DNA of 64,000 bases from Haloterrigena alkaliphila (GTDB lineage: Archaea; Halobacteriota; Halobacteria; Halobacteriales; Natrialbaceae), in contig NZ_CP071462.1 in the NCBI RefSeq assembly GCF_017352155.2, forward strand, positions 2,914,001 through 2,978,000, read 5' to 3'. The position numbers were made by a program, and so were the translations under genes. Below the pieces are notes generated by a model, which did not search any database, was not told the DNA's origin, and worked only from the letters and a program-made list of their open reading frames with translations. Shown one piece after another: positions 33,613 to 42,860 of the stretch. The first letter of the stretch is position 1. Each line of letters starts with the position of its first letter.

Positions 33613-33931
33613 GGCCGCTCTACTGCGACGAAAGTATCTGGATCCCGGTAGCCGATGGCTTACGCCGTCGAGGCTGGTCCGTCAAAACCGTTCGAGAGGA
33701 GATGAAACTGGGGAACCCGACCGCGAACACCTCTCGTACGCCCTCGAGAACGACTGGATTCTGGTGACGTTCGGCGACGACTTTCTGTCGCTCGTCGAGG
33801 GATCGAACCTCGATCACGCGGGAATCATCTACGTTCAGCAGGCGAACCGTGATATCGGCGACGTCGTTAAGGCGATCGATTCGCATCTCGAAGATCGGTC
33901 GGAAGACGACCGCGAAATCCACTACTGTTGA
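33609..33931 (+). pseudogene. DUF5615-like PIN toxin gene with a one-base frameshift
   Basis: From the ATG at 33609 the first frame reads MRPLYCDESIWIPVADGLRR, RGWSVKTVREEMKLG, then goes wrong and stops at about residue 52. A second frame continues with DREHLSYALENDWILVTFGD, DFLSLVEGSNLDHAGIIYVQ and a C-terminus at 33931. Adding one G to the run of four at 33710-33713 joins them as MKLGEPDREHLSYALEND, the layout of DUF5615 PIN-like proteins (Asp near the start, TFGDDF later). The change may be real, a slippage site, or a sequencing error. Confidence 0.8.
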
Positions 33932-34052
33932 TAGATTTGACTTCTACGCCTCGAGGATCTCCTTACTGCCCGTTCGGCAGTCTCGAACCGTTCGCTTCAC
34001 TTTCACGTCGGTCACGGAATGCCTTTAGGGAGCGCCTCCTAACGAGGTGACA

Positions 34053-35468
34053 ATGACGCGGCTTATCCATACGGGCGATACCCACATCGGGTATCAGCAA
34101 TACAACTCTCCACAGCGACGCGAGGACTTCCTCGAGGCCTTCCGCTCCGTCGTCGAGGACGCCGTCGCCGACGACGTCGACGCCGTGGTCCACGCCGGGG
34201 ACCTCTTTCACGACCGCCGTCCCGGGCTGGTCGATCTGCAGGGCACCGTCGAAATTCTCCGAACGCTCGCCGACGCCGACATTCCCTTTCTGGCCGTCGT
34301 CGGCAACCACGAGTCGAAGCGCGACGCCCAGTGGCTCGATCTCTTCGCCGATCTCGGACTCGCGACGCGACTCGGCGCCGACCCCGAAGTCGTCGACGAT
34401 GTCGCTCTCTACGGACTCGATTTCGTCCCCCGACCGCGGCGCGATGACCTCGAGTACGCGTTCGAACCGCTCCCCGACGACGCCGAGCACGCCACGCTGG
34501 TAACTCACGGCCTCTTCGAACCCTTCGCCCACGCCGACTGGGACACCGAGGAGCTGCTCGAGGAGTCCGCGGTCGAGTTCGACGCCGTCCTGCTGGGCGA
34601 CAACCACAAACCCGACACCGCCGAGGTGGCCGATACGTGGGTCACCTACTGCGGGTCGACCGAGCGCGCCAGCGCGAGCGAACGCGAGGATCGGGGCTAC
34701 AACCTCGTGGACTTCCCCGACGGCGAGGACGCCGAGGTGGCGATCAGCAGGCGCGGACTGACCGACACCCGCGAGTTCGTCTTCGTCGACGTCGACCTCG
34801 AGGCCGGCGAGGGCGTCGATCGAGTGCAAGAACGGGTCCGCCAGTACGACCTCGAGGACGCGGTCGTCATCGTCACGGTCGAGGGCGACGGCAAGCCGAT
34901 CGCCCCCGCGACGGTCGAGGAGGCGGCCATCGACCGCGGGGCGCTGGTCGCCAGGGTCAACGACCGGCGAGAGATCGCCGACGAGGACGAGGCGGTTTCG
35001 GTCAGTTTCGCCGATCCCGACGCCGCCGTCCGCGAGCGCGTCCGGGAACTGGGACTCAGCGACGCCGCCCGCACCATCGACGAGACCGTCCGGAACGACG
35101 ACCTGGCCGATTCGAACGTCCGCGAGACCGTCGAAGGGCGAGTTCGCGACCTGCTCGAGGACGACGAAGCCGCGTTCGCTCCTGCGCCGGAACGCGCGCC
35201 GGAGGACGAAGACGTGACGACCGTCGCGGACGAACTCGCTGACGACGAGACCGGTGCCGAGACGGACGACGTTGCCGAGACGGAGGATGCGATAGCGACC
35301 GACACTGACACGGACGATATCGAGGCGACGACCGACGACGAGGCTGTGGCGACATCCGACGAGACCGAAGTGAGGGCCGACGACGAGACGCCCCCAGCCG
35401 ACGACGAATCGGTCGAGAGCGAGGAAGCGGCTGACGCCGACACCGCCTCGCTGGGTGATTTCGCGTGA
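34053..35468 (+). CDS. mre11: DNA repair nuclease Mre11
   Basis: 471 residues from the ATG at 34053 (a GTG lies six bases earlier). The calcineurin-type nuclease uses two Mn ions: Asp9 and His11 in HTGDTHIGY, Asp50 in HAGDLFHD, Asn85-His86 in VVGNHES, and later THG and a GDNHKP-type His motif. Residues from about 370 are a long acidic Asp/Glu/Thr tail, in keeping with haloarchaeal adaptation and with the Rad50-binding region just before it. The gene overlaps rad50 by four bases. Mre11-Rad50 processes DNA ends and in Haloferax slows homologous repair. Confidence 0.96.
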   Translation: MTRLIHTGDTHIGYQQYNSPQRREDFLEAFRSVVEDAVADDVDAVVHAGDLFHDRRPGLVDLQGTVEILRTLADADIPFLAVVGNHESKRDAQWLDLFADLGLATRLGADPEVVDDVALYGLDFVPRPRRDDLEYAFEPLPDDAEHATLVTHGLFEPFAHADWDTEELLEESAVEFDAVLLGDNHKPDTAEVADTWVTYCGSTERASASEREDRGYNLVDFPDGEDAEVAISRRGLTDTREFVFVDVDLEAGEGVDRVQERVRQYDLEDAVVIVTVEGDGKPIAPATVEEAAIDRGALVARVNDRREIADEDEAVSVSFADPDAAVRERVRELGLSDAARTIDETVRNDDLADSNVRETVEGRVRDLLEDDEAAFAPAPERAPEDEDVTTVADELADDETGAETDDVAETEDAIATDTDTDDIEATTDDEAVATSDETEVRADDETPPADDESVESEEAADADTASLGDFA

Positions 35469-38155
35469 GGGTCGACCGCGTTCGCCTGATGAACTTCAAG
35501 TGTTACGGCGAGGCTGATCTCGGCCTCGAGCGCGGGGTAACCGTCGTCCACGGCGTCAACGGCAGCGGGAAGTCGACGCTGCTCGAGGCCGTCTTCTTCG
35601 CGCTGTACGGCTCGAAAGCGCTGGACGAGCGCACCTTAGACGACGTGATCACGACCGGCGAGGAGGACGCGGAGGTCGAACTCTGGTTCGCTCACGACGG
35701 CCGCGAATACCGCGTCGAGCGCCGACTCAAACTCCGCGGCGATCGGGCGACGACGACGAAGTGCGTCCTCGAGACGCCGACGGAGACGATCGAGGGCGCC
35801 CGCGACGTGCGCCGGGAAGTGACCGAACTCCTGCGGATGGACGCCGAGGCGTTCGTCAACTGCGCGTACGTCCGGCAGGGCGAGGTCAACAAGCTGATCC
35901 ACGCCTCGCCGGGCGATCGACAGGACATGATCGACGACCTCCTGCAACTCGGGGCGCTCGAGGAGTACCGCGAGCGCGCCAGCGACGCCCGGCTGGGCGT
36001 CAAGACCGTCCTCGACGGCCAGCGGGAGGTCCTCGAGGACCTCCGCAAACAGGTCGAGCAGAAGGAGGAGAAGGACCTCCACGAGCGCCTCAACGAACTG
36101 GAGTCGCGCCGAGCCGACGTCAACGAGGAGATCGACCGCTTCGAGGATCAGCGCGAACAGGCCCGAAATACGCTCGAGACCGCCGAGGACGTCCTCGAGC
36201 GCCACGAGGAGACGCGCGAGGAGATCGACTCGCTCGACGAGGAGATCGAGGACCTGCGCTCGAAGATCTCCGAGACCGAACGCGAGCGTGAGGCCGCAAA
36301 AGAGGAGATCCGGAACCTCGAGGAGAGACGCGACGACCTCGAGGCAGAGCGCGAGGAGTTACTGGCCGAGGTCGACCTCGAGGGCGCGGACGCCACCGAC
36401 GCCGAGGACGTCGACGACCGGATCGAGACCCTCGAGGCCCGCGACGAGGACCTCCGGGACGACCTGGAGAACGTTCGCGTCGCGATCACCGAGACCAACG
36501 GCGAGATCGAACGCCTCCGCGAGGAGGCCGACGACCTCGAGGAACAGGCCGAGCAGGCGCGGGCCGACGCCGCGGACCTCGAGTCGAAACTCGAGACCGA
36601 CGAGGAGGCCATTGACGACCGCGAGGAGAGCATCGAGGAACTCGACGAGCAGATCGAGACGGCACGCGAGCGGTTCGACGGGGCGCCTATCGCGTTCGGC
36701 GACGCGGCCGACCACCTCGCAGACCTCGAGTCCGAGCGCGAGGAACTGACGGACGAGATCGGCGACGTTACCGCCGACGTCAGGACCGTCGAGAACGCCA
36801 TCGAGGAGGGCGAACGCTTGTTGGAGGAGGGGAAGTGCCCCGAGTGCGGGCAGCCGGTCGAGGACTCGCCGCACGTCGACGTCCTCGACGAGAAACGGGC
36901 GGAACTCGCGGAGCTCGAGGAACGACTCGAGGAACTGGAGGCCGACCGCGACGACCTCGCGGAGCGGATCGACCGCGCCGAGGAACTCCGCGAGGCCGAG
37001 CGGCAGGTCGCGCAACTCGAGGAGAACCGCGAGAACGTCGAGCAGTTGCTCGCGGAGAAACGCGAGACGCTCGACGAGCGCCGCGACCAGCGCGAGCGCT
37101 TGCTCGAGGAGGCCGACGAGTACGAGGCGGAAGCCGCGACCAAACGCGAGGAGGCCGACGACCTCGAGGACGAGGTCGACGATCACCGGGCCGAACTCGG
37201 CGAGATCAACACCGAGCGCGGCGAGATCAAGGAGGGTCTCGAGTCGTTACGCCGGATCGCCGAAATCGACGACGAGCGCGCGGACCTCGCCGGCGAGATC
37301 GAGACCCGTCGCGAGCGCCGCCGAGACTGGCAGACGATGAACGACGAGCGCCGCGAGACGCTCTCGAGCAAACGCGAGCGCAAGCGCGACCTCGAGTCGG
37401 AGTTCGACGAGGAGCGCGTCGAGACCGCCCGGAACGACAAGCAGAACGCCGAGGACTACCTCGAGAAGGTCGACGCGAAACTCGAGGAACTCGAGGAAAA
37501 ACGCACCGAGATCCAGAACGACATCGGCGCTGCCGAACGGGAGCTCGAGGAACTCGAGGAACTCCGAGACCGACTCGACGAACTCGAGGAGCGCTGCGAG
37601 CGCCTCGAGTCGCTGTACGACGAGGCCGAGACGCTGCAGGCGACCTACGCGGACCTGCGGGCGGAACTGCGCCAGCGCAACGTCGAGACCCTCGAACGGC
37701 TGCTCAACGAGACGTTCGATCTGGTCTATCAGAACGACTCCTACGCGGGGATCGATCTAGACGGCGAGTACCGGTTGACGGTCTACCAGAAGGACGGCGA
37801 AGCCCTCGAACCGGAACAGCTCTCGGGCGGCGAGCGGGCGCTGTTCAACCTCAGCCTGCGCTGTGCGATCTACCGGCTGCTCGCCGAGGGCGTCGAGGGA
37901 TCGGCCCCGATGCCGCCGCTGATCCTCGACGAGCCGACGGTCTTCCTCGACTCCGGACACGTCACGCAACTCGTCTCGCTGATCCAATCGATGCGCAACG
38001 ACTTCGGCGTCGAACAGATCGTCGTCGTCAGCCACGACGAGGAGCTCGTCGGTGCGGCCGACTCGCTGATCCGCGTCGAAAAAGACGCCACGTCGAATCG
38101 CTCCCGCCTCGAGCGCGGGGAGCCGCTCGAGGCCGAACTGGTCGTTTCCGACTGA
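35465..38155 (+). CDS. rad50: DNA double-strand break repair ATPase Rad50
   Basis: 896 residues with GTG start overlapping the mre11 stop. Walker A is GVNGSGKST at 30-38. Two very long coiled coils of Glu/Arg heptads (about 150-450 and 480-750) flank the zinc hook CPECGQPV with Cys458 and Cys461, which dimerises the complex. The C-terminal half carries the signature QLSGGERALFNLSLR, Walker B PPLILDEPTVFLD, and a VVVSHDEELVGAADSLIRVE His switch. Length and architecture are standard. Operon partner of mre11. Confidence 0.97.
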   Translation: MRVDRVRLMNFKCYGEADLGLERGVTVVHGVNGSGKSTLLEAVFFALYGSKALDERTLDDVITTGEEDAEVELWFAHDGREYRVERRLKLRGDRATTTKCVLETPTETIEGARDVRREVTELLRMDAEAFVNCAYVRQGEVNKLIHASPGDRQDMIDDLLQLGALEEYRERASDARLGVKTVLDGQREVLEDLRKQVEQKEEKDLHERLNELESRRADVNEEIDRFEDQREQARNTLETAEDVLERHEETREEIDSLDEEIEDLRSKISETEREREAAKEEIRNLEERRDDLEAEREELLAEVDLEGADATDAEDVDDRIETLEARDEDLRDDLENVRVAITETNGEIERLREEADDLEEQAEQARADAADLESKLETDEEAIDDREESIEELDEQIETARERFDGAPIAFGDAADHLADLESEREELTDEIGDVTADVRTVENAIEEGERLLEEGKCPECGQPVEDSPHVDVLDEKRAELAELEERLEELEADRDDLAERIDRAEELREAERQVAQLEENRENVEQLLAEKRETLDERRDQRERLLEEADEYEAEAATKREEADDLEDEVDDHRAELGEINTERGEIKEGLESLRRIAEIDDERADLAGEIETRRERRRDWQTMNDERRETLSSKRERKRDLESEFDEERVETARNDKQNAEDYLEKVDAKLEELEEKRTEIQNDIGAAERELEELEELRDRLDELEERCERLESLYDEAETLQATYADLRAELRQRNVETLERLLNETFDLVYQNDSYAGIDLDGEYRLTVYQKDGEALEPEQLSGGERALFNLSLRCAIYRLLAEGVEGSAPMPPLILDEPTVFLDSGHVTQLVSLIQSMRNDFGVEQIVVVSHDEELVGAADSLIRVEKDATSNRSRLERGEPLEAELVVSD

Positions 38156-38224
38156 CAACAGTGCCGTCCGGCTGACTGAACCACTGGCCGACGAGAACCA
38201 CGAGAACCGGCTCGGATGCCGTCC

Positions 38225-38716
38225 TTACGAGGCGCTGTCGGGCCCACCGCTCGACGCGGTGCCCGACGATTCGACGGGGCCCTCCGAATCGGCGTCGGCG
38301 GATCGGATTCCCTCGAGCGCCCGTTCACACTTGTCGGTGATCCGATAGCCGCGCTCACCGGCGACCTCGGTCTCCGCGAGGAGGCCGGCGGCCGTCAGGA
38401 CCGTGAGTCGGCCGTGGAGATCGCTCTCGCAGAAGTCGTAGGCGTCGAGGACCGTCCGGACGCCCAGCGGCCCTCGTTCGGCGAGTTCGATCAGTAGCCC
38501 GAGGGTCGCCTCGTCGTGGACGGCGGTCAGGAGCGTCCGAACCGGATCGTCGACGGTCCGGGCGGACGTCTCGAGAGGCGACTCGTCGAGGTCCTCGAGG
38601 CGGTCGTTCTGGACGTAACACTCGTTGCCGTTCCGCGGATCACGGACCAGACTCGCGTGTTCGGACCGCTTGAGAAGCAGGTATCGTTTGCCGGTGTCGT
38701 CTTGGACGGATTTCAT
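38225..38716 (-). CDS. haloarchaeal winged-helix protein (DUF7346-like)
   Basis: 163 residues. The N-terminal 40 residues form a beta-rich stretch (KSVQDDTGKRYLLLKRSEHA and LVRDPRNGNECYVQNDRLED). From about residue 60, LLTAVHDEATLGLLIELAER, GVRTVLDAYDFCESDLHGRL and VLTAAGLLAETEVAGERGYR look like a winged helix-turn-helix, with a Ser-rich acidic tail. I recall such proteins next to rad50 in haloarchaea, listed as DUF7346. It converges on rad50. A DNA-linked role is likely but unproven. Confidence 0.78.
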   Translation of the reverse strand: MKSVQDDTGKRYLLLKRSEHASLVRDPRNGNECYVQNDRLEDLDESPLETSARTVDDPVRTLLTAVHDEATLGLLIELAERGPLGVRTVLDAYDFCESDLHGRLTVLTAAGLLAETEVAGERGYRITDKCERALEGIRSADADSEGPVESSGTASSGGPDSAS

Positions 38717-38800
38717 GATCGGTCGGGATCGTCCGGTGGCTGGTGTTGCGAGAGCACTCCTGAAGTAGTTTCGGCTGTCTGCAAGGGTGGTAAGAGCTGA

Positions 38801-39283
38801 TTACGAAGTCTCCTCATCCCCGTCGACCTCCTCGTCCTGGTCGGCGGGAGGGGCTGTCGAGGGTTCTGGCGTCGAATCCGCGTCGGGACTGGCGTCGTCG
38901 CGCCGCTGGTAGTTCCGATACCGGCGCACGGCGAAGCCGGTGAGCACGAGGCCGACGACGAGGAGAACGCCGCTGACTCGCGACACGCCCTCGAAGACGA
39001 GGAACAGGACGCCGAGCGACAGCGTCAGGAGCGCGCCGTTGATGACGAGGACCAGCGCCCAGAATGTCTCGAGAAGTTCCGGCGGAACGTCCGTCTCGTC
39101 GGTCGGGATCAACGGCTCCGAGGCCCGGTCCTCCTCGATGTCGGCTCGAATCTCCGACCGGAGTCCGTCGCCCGCGTCCTCGGTCGAGACCGACGGAATC
39201 GTGAGGGAGTCACTCTCGGGATCGCGAAACTCCTCCTCGGGGTCGTACTCCTCGGGTTCGTGCTCGTTCCGGTCGGATCCCAC
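38801..39283 (-). CDS. two-helix membrane protein with acidic ends (DUF7322-like)
   Basis: 160 residues. The first 60 and last 35 residues are Asp/Glu-rich and disordered-looking. Between them is LETFWALVLVINGALLTLSL, then LGVLFLVFEGVS and VSGVLLVVGLVLTGFAVRRY, giving two or three membrane segments. It resembles a conserved haloarchaeal family I recall as DUF7322. Function unknown. It lies 84 bases downstream of the gene that ends at 39366 and upstream of the winged-helix gene on the same strand. Confidence 0.75.
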   Translation of the reverse strand: MGSDRNEHEPEEYDPEEEFRDPESDSLTIPSVSTEDAGDGLRSEIRADIEEDRASEPLIPTDETDVPPELLETFWALVLVINGALLTLSLGVLFLVFEGVSRVSGVLLVVGLVLTGFAVRRYRNYQRRDDASPDADSTPEPSTAPPADQDEEVDGDEETS

Positions 39284-39365
39284 ACTGGAACGGTGGAGCA
39301 GCCAGCAAAAAAGCGTTCGCGTTCGATGTGGCAGCGGGGAGGAAACGGGGCGGCCGAATCGGCCT

Positions 39366-39548
39366 TCAGGCCAGTTCCGTTAGCGTGAGCGTCCGAGAGG
39401 TCTCAACCCACGCGAGCGGATTTTCGGCGTCGTAGAAGACGACACCGTCCTCGGTCTCGTAGGACTCGATCGTCGCGGTGCCCTGGTGGTCGCTACGCGG
39501 CTCGCTTCGATCCGTCGTGTCGTCAGCGTTAGTGGACACTTCGATCAC
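39366..39548 (-). CDS. small haloarchaeal protein (DUF7331-like)
   Basis: 60 residues, acidic: a polar N-terminus, then TATIESYETEDGVVFYDAEN and PLAWVETSRTLTLTELA. This ending, DAENPLAWV, is one I know from a widespread haloarchaeal small family (DUF7331). Function unknown. Its upstream region (39549-39600) is AT-rich with GGTATGTGTTACC, a small inverted repeat TGGTA-TGTGT-TACCA that could be an operator. Confidence 0.75.
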   Translation of the reverse strand: MIEVSTNADDTTDRSEPRSDHQGTATIESYETEDGVVFYDAENPLAWVETSRTLTLTELA

Positions 39549-39875
39549 CTGACTCTATGGTATGTGTTACCACAGTATATGTCTTGTTGCTACTGCAAGT
39601 AACCGGACCCGTCCGCCCCCTACGTGATATCACTCTCTCGGGACCGACTACCGACGGCTGAGGGGTACGAGTCGACCGTTCGGAACGCTCCGGCGAACTC
39701 GCCGAGCGGATGCTCGGGAGATATCCAGCCGGTGCCTCCGAGATGCCGACGGCCGCGCTCGCCGAGGTAACGACTCATGCTCCCTTCCTGTGGCGATCGG
39801 CTGGTCGCGCGCTGAATCGACGACGGACCGGTCCCGGGACGGACTCACCGCCATCCAGCCCGGTCCACGAGGTCG
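39549..39875. other. space between two divergent genes, no gene seen
   Basis: About 330 bases between the 60-residue gene and polB. An open frame through it has no coding composition. It holds an inverted repeat TGGTA-TGTGT-TACCA near 39560 and an AT-rich stretch for the minus-strand promoter. Otherwise nothing was recognised. Confidence 0.5.
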
Positions 39876-39912
39876 CAGTCGGGGATTGCAGGGGTTTTTA
39901 TCCGCCGACTGC
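39875..39912 (+). promoter_or_regulatory. polB promoter: TATA box enclosed by an 8-base inverted repeat
   Basis: GCAGTCGG (39875-39882) and CCGACTGC (39905-39912) are exact inverted copies on either side of the TATA-like TTTTTAT at 39895-39901. The TATA box lies 25-31 bases before the ATG at 39926, as in leaderless haloarchaeal genes. A dimeric protein binding both arms would control access to the box. Confidence 0.5.
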
Positions 39913-39925
39913 AAATCTCGCCAGT

Positions 39926-42664
39926 ATGACTGAGGCGGGCCAATCCGGACTGACGGACTACGGCGGTGACTCCGACGAGACGGACGATCGGCCGGAGGAA
40001 GAGGCGGTCGCGGTCGCCGGCAACGGCGGATCCGACGCTGCGGAGGTGATCGACGTCATCGAGGAGACCCTGCCCGAACCGCGGGGCGAACTCGAGTTCG
40101 CGGTGATGCAGGTGGATTACACCATCGCGGGCTACGGCGACGAGGAGCGACCGATCATGCACGTCTTCGGGCGCACGCCCGACGGCGAGCTAGAGCACGT
40201 CCAGTTCGTCGGCTTCCGGCCGTACTTCTACGCGCCGACGGACAGCCTCGAGCGGCCGCCCGAGGAGCAGTACGACCGACTAACGGGCAGCCGGGAGGTC
40301 GGCGAGGACGGCGAGCCCTACGAGAGCATCCGGGGCGAGAAGCTCACCAAGATCTTCGGTCAGACGCCTCGAGACGTCGGGCAGATCCGCGACGACTTCC
40401 AGCACTTCGAGGCCGACATCCTCTTCCCGAACCGATTTCTCATCGACAAGGACATCCGCAGCGGAATCCGCGTTCCGGAGCGACGCGCCGAGGACGACTC
40501 GCTGGTCGTCCCCCACGACGAGGCCGAGGCCGTCGACGTCGACGCCGAACCGCGCGTCAACACGTTCGACATCGAGGTCGACGACCGGTCGGGATTCCCC
40601 GAGGACGGCGAGGAGCCGATCGTCTGTCTCACCAGCCACGATTCGTACGACGACGAGTACATCATGTGGCTCTACGAGGCGCCCGTCGGCGACGGCTCGA
40701 TCCCGACCGAGATCGACGACTACGACCCGATCGAAGGCGAGATCGACCACGAGGTCCGCGCCTTCGAGGACGAGGAGGCGATGCTCGAGGCCTTCATCGA
40801 GTACGTCGAGAAGACCGATCCCGACATCCTCACGGGCTGGAACTTCGAGGATTTCGACGCGCCGTACTTCCTCGACCGCCTCGAGGAACTCGAGGGGCCA
40901 CACCACGACTACGACCTCTCGATCGATCGCCTCTCGCGGGTCGACGAGGTCTGGCGCAGCAACTGGGGCGGCCCGGACATCAAGGGTCGGGTCGTCTTCG
41001 ACCTGCTCTACGGCTACCAGCGGATGGTCTTCTCCGAGTTGGACTCGTACCGACTCGACGCGGTCGGCGAAGCCGAGTTAGGCGTCGGCAAGGAGCGGTA
41101 CGCCGGCGACATCGGCGACCTCTGGGAGGACGACCCGACGAAACTGCTCGAGTACAACCTCCGGGACGTCGAACTCTGCGTCGAACTCGACCGCCAGCAG
41201 GAGATCATCCCGTTCTGGGACGAGGTGCGCTCCTTCGTGGGGTGTAAACTCGAGGACGCCCCCACGCCCGGGGACGCGGTCGACATGTACGTCCTCCACG
41301 AGGCCTACGGCCGGTTCGCGTTGCCCTCGAAGGGCCAGCAGGAGGCCGGCGAGGAGTACGAGGGCGGCGCCGTATTCGACCCGATCACGGGCGTCAAGGA
41401 GAACGTCACCGTGCTCGACCTGAAGTCGCTGTACCCGATGTGCATGACGACGATCAACGCCTCGCCCGAGACGAAGGTCGACCCCGACGAGTACGACGGG
41501 GAGACCTACGTCGCACCGACAAAACCCGAGCCGATCCACTTCCGGAAGGAGCCCGACGGCGTCATGCGCGAGATGATCACCGAGTTGCTCGCCGAGCGCG
41601 AGGAGAAGAAGGAACTGCGCAACGAGCACGAACCCGGGAGCCTCGAGTACGAACAGTACGACCGCCAGCAGGGCGCGGTGAAGGTCATCATGAACTCGCT
41701 GTACGGGGTGTCGGGCTGGGAGCAGTTCCGGCTGTACGACAAGGAGGCCGCGTCGGCGATCACGGCGACAGGCCGCGAGGTCATCGAGTTCACGGAGACC
41801 GCCGCGAACGAACTGGATTATCAGGTAACGTACGGCGACACCGACAGCGTCATGCTCGATCTCGGGCCCGAGATTTCGAAAGACGAAGCCATCGATCAGT
41901 CGTTCGAGATAGAGGAGCACATCAACGGCCGCTACGACGACTTCGCGCGCGAGGACCTGAACGCCGACGCCCACCGCTTTCAGATCGAGTTCGAGAAACT
42001 CTACCGCCGGTTCTTCCAGGCGGGCAAGAAGAAACGCTACGCCGGCCACATCGTCTGGAAAGAGGGGAAGGACGTCGACGATATCGACATCGTCGGCTTC
42101 GAGTACCAGCGCTCGGACATCGCGCCGATCACTAAGGAGGTCCAGCATCGGGTCATCGAGATGATCGTCCGCGAGGGCGACGTCGAGGGCGCCAAGGAGT
42201 ACCTCAACGAGATCATCGAGGACGTTCGGACGGGCGACATCTCCCTCGAGCAGATCGCCATCCCGGGCGGCATCGGCAAGCGACTGGGTAACTACGACAC
42301 CGACACGGCGCAGGTCCGGGGCGCGAAGTACGCGAACCTGCTACTCGGCACCAACTTCCAGCGGGGGAGCAAGCCGAAGCGACTCTACCTCGACCGGGTC
42401 GACCCCGCCTTCTTCCGCCGGATGGAGACCGAAGAGGGATTCGACCCCCAGACCGATCCGCTCTACGGGGCGTTCAAACGCGATCCCGACGTCATCTGCT
42501 TCGAGTACGACGACCAGATCCCCCCGGAGTTCGAGGTCGACTACGACAAGATGCTCGAGAAGACGCTGCAGGGCCCGATCGAGCGTATCCTCGAGGCGCT
42601 GGGCGTCTCGTGGAACGAAGTGAAAAGCGGTCAGGAGCAGAAAGGTTTAGACAGCTTTATGTGA
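39926..42664 (+). CDS. polB: DNA polymerase B (family B replicative polymerase)
   Basis: 912 residues from the ATG at 39926; 72 earlier in-frame codons lack coding character. An acidic 60-residue N-terminal tail precedes the polymerase. Exonuclease motif I is NTFDIEVDD (Asp215, Glu217) and motif II is LTGWNFEDFDAPY. Polymerase motif A is DLKSLYPM, motif B KVIMNSLYGVSG, motif C YGDTDSVM (Asp638, Asp640). No intein interrupts these motifs, unlike in several haloarchaeal polB genes. The C-terminal QKGLDSFM ending resembles a PCNA-binding peptide (QxxLxxFx). Confidence 0.96.
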   Translation: MTEAGQSGLTDYGGDSDETDDRPEEEAVAVAGNGGSDAAEVIDVIEETLPEPRGELEFAVMQVDYTIAGYGDEERPIMHVFGRTPDGELEHVQFVGFRPYFYAPTDSLERPPEEQYDRLTGSREVGEDGEPYESIRGEKLTKIFGQTPRDVGQIRDDFQHFEADILFPNRFLIDKDIRSGIRVPERRAEDDSLVVPHDEAEAVDVDAEPRVNTFDIEVDDRSGFPEDGEEPIVCLTSHDSYDDEYIMWLYEAPVGDGSIPTEIDDYDPIEGEIDHEVRAFEDEEAMLEAFIEYVEKTDPDILTGWNFEDFDAPYFLDRLEELEGPHHDYDLSIDRLSRVDEVWRSNWGGPDIKGRVVFDLLYGYQRMVFSELDSYRLDAVGEAELGVGKERYAGDIGDLWEDDPTKLLEYNLRDVELCVELDRQQEIIPFWDEVRSFVGCKLEDAPTPGDAVDMYVLHEAYGRFALPSKGQQEAGEEYEGGAVFDPITGVKENVTVLDLKSLYPMCMTTINASPETKVDPDEYDGETYVAPTKPEPIHFRKEPDGVMREMITELLAEREEKKELRNEHEPGSLEYEQYDRQQGAVKVIMNSLYGVSGWEQFRLYDKEAASAITATGREVIEFTETAANELDYQVTYGDTDSVMLDLGPEISKDEAIDQSFEIEEHINGRYDDFAREDLNADAHRFQIEFEKLYRRFFQAGKKKRYAGHIVWKEGKDVDDIDIVGFEYQRSDIAPITKEVQHRVIEMIVREGDVEGAKEYLNEIIEDVRTGDISLEQIAIPGGIGKRLGNYDTDTAQVRGAKYANLLLGTNFQRGSKPKRLYLDRVDPAFFRRMETEEGFDPQTDPLYGAFKRDPDVICFEYDDQIPPEFEVDYDKMLEKTLQGPIERILEALGVSWNEVKSGQEQKGLDSFM

Positions 42665-42797
42665 GGTTTCGGAGCCTCTCAGGCCTTCAGTTCGCTCGAG
42701 CATTCGCCGCGTGAACGGACGAACCCCGCGACCACGAGTTCCATTCAGCCATAACAGCAGTTTCCCTTTCAGGAAATTATTTTGCTAATGTGGGACA

Positions 42798-42813
42798 GTA
42801 TCCAGTTGGATAC
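42798..42813. promoter_or_regulatory. palindrome upstream of the suf operon
   Basis: GTATCC-AGTT-GGATAC: perfect 6-base arms with a 4-base spacer, 48-63 bases before the sufC start and just ahead of CGAAACCGTTATCAG, which looks like a BRE/TATA pair. The position fits an operator for an activator or an iron-sulfur or iron regulator. A DtxR/SirR-type gene lies 4.5 kb downstream. Confidence 0.5.
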
Positions 42814-42860
42814 GAAACCGTTATCAGTCATACGACCCACCGTTCAAACGAGCAAGTACT

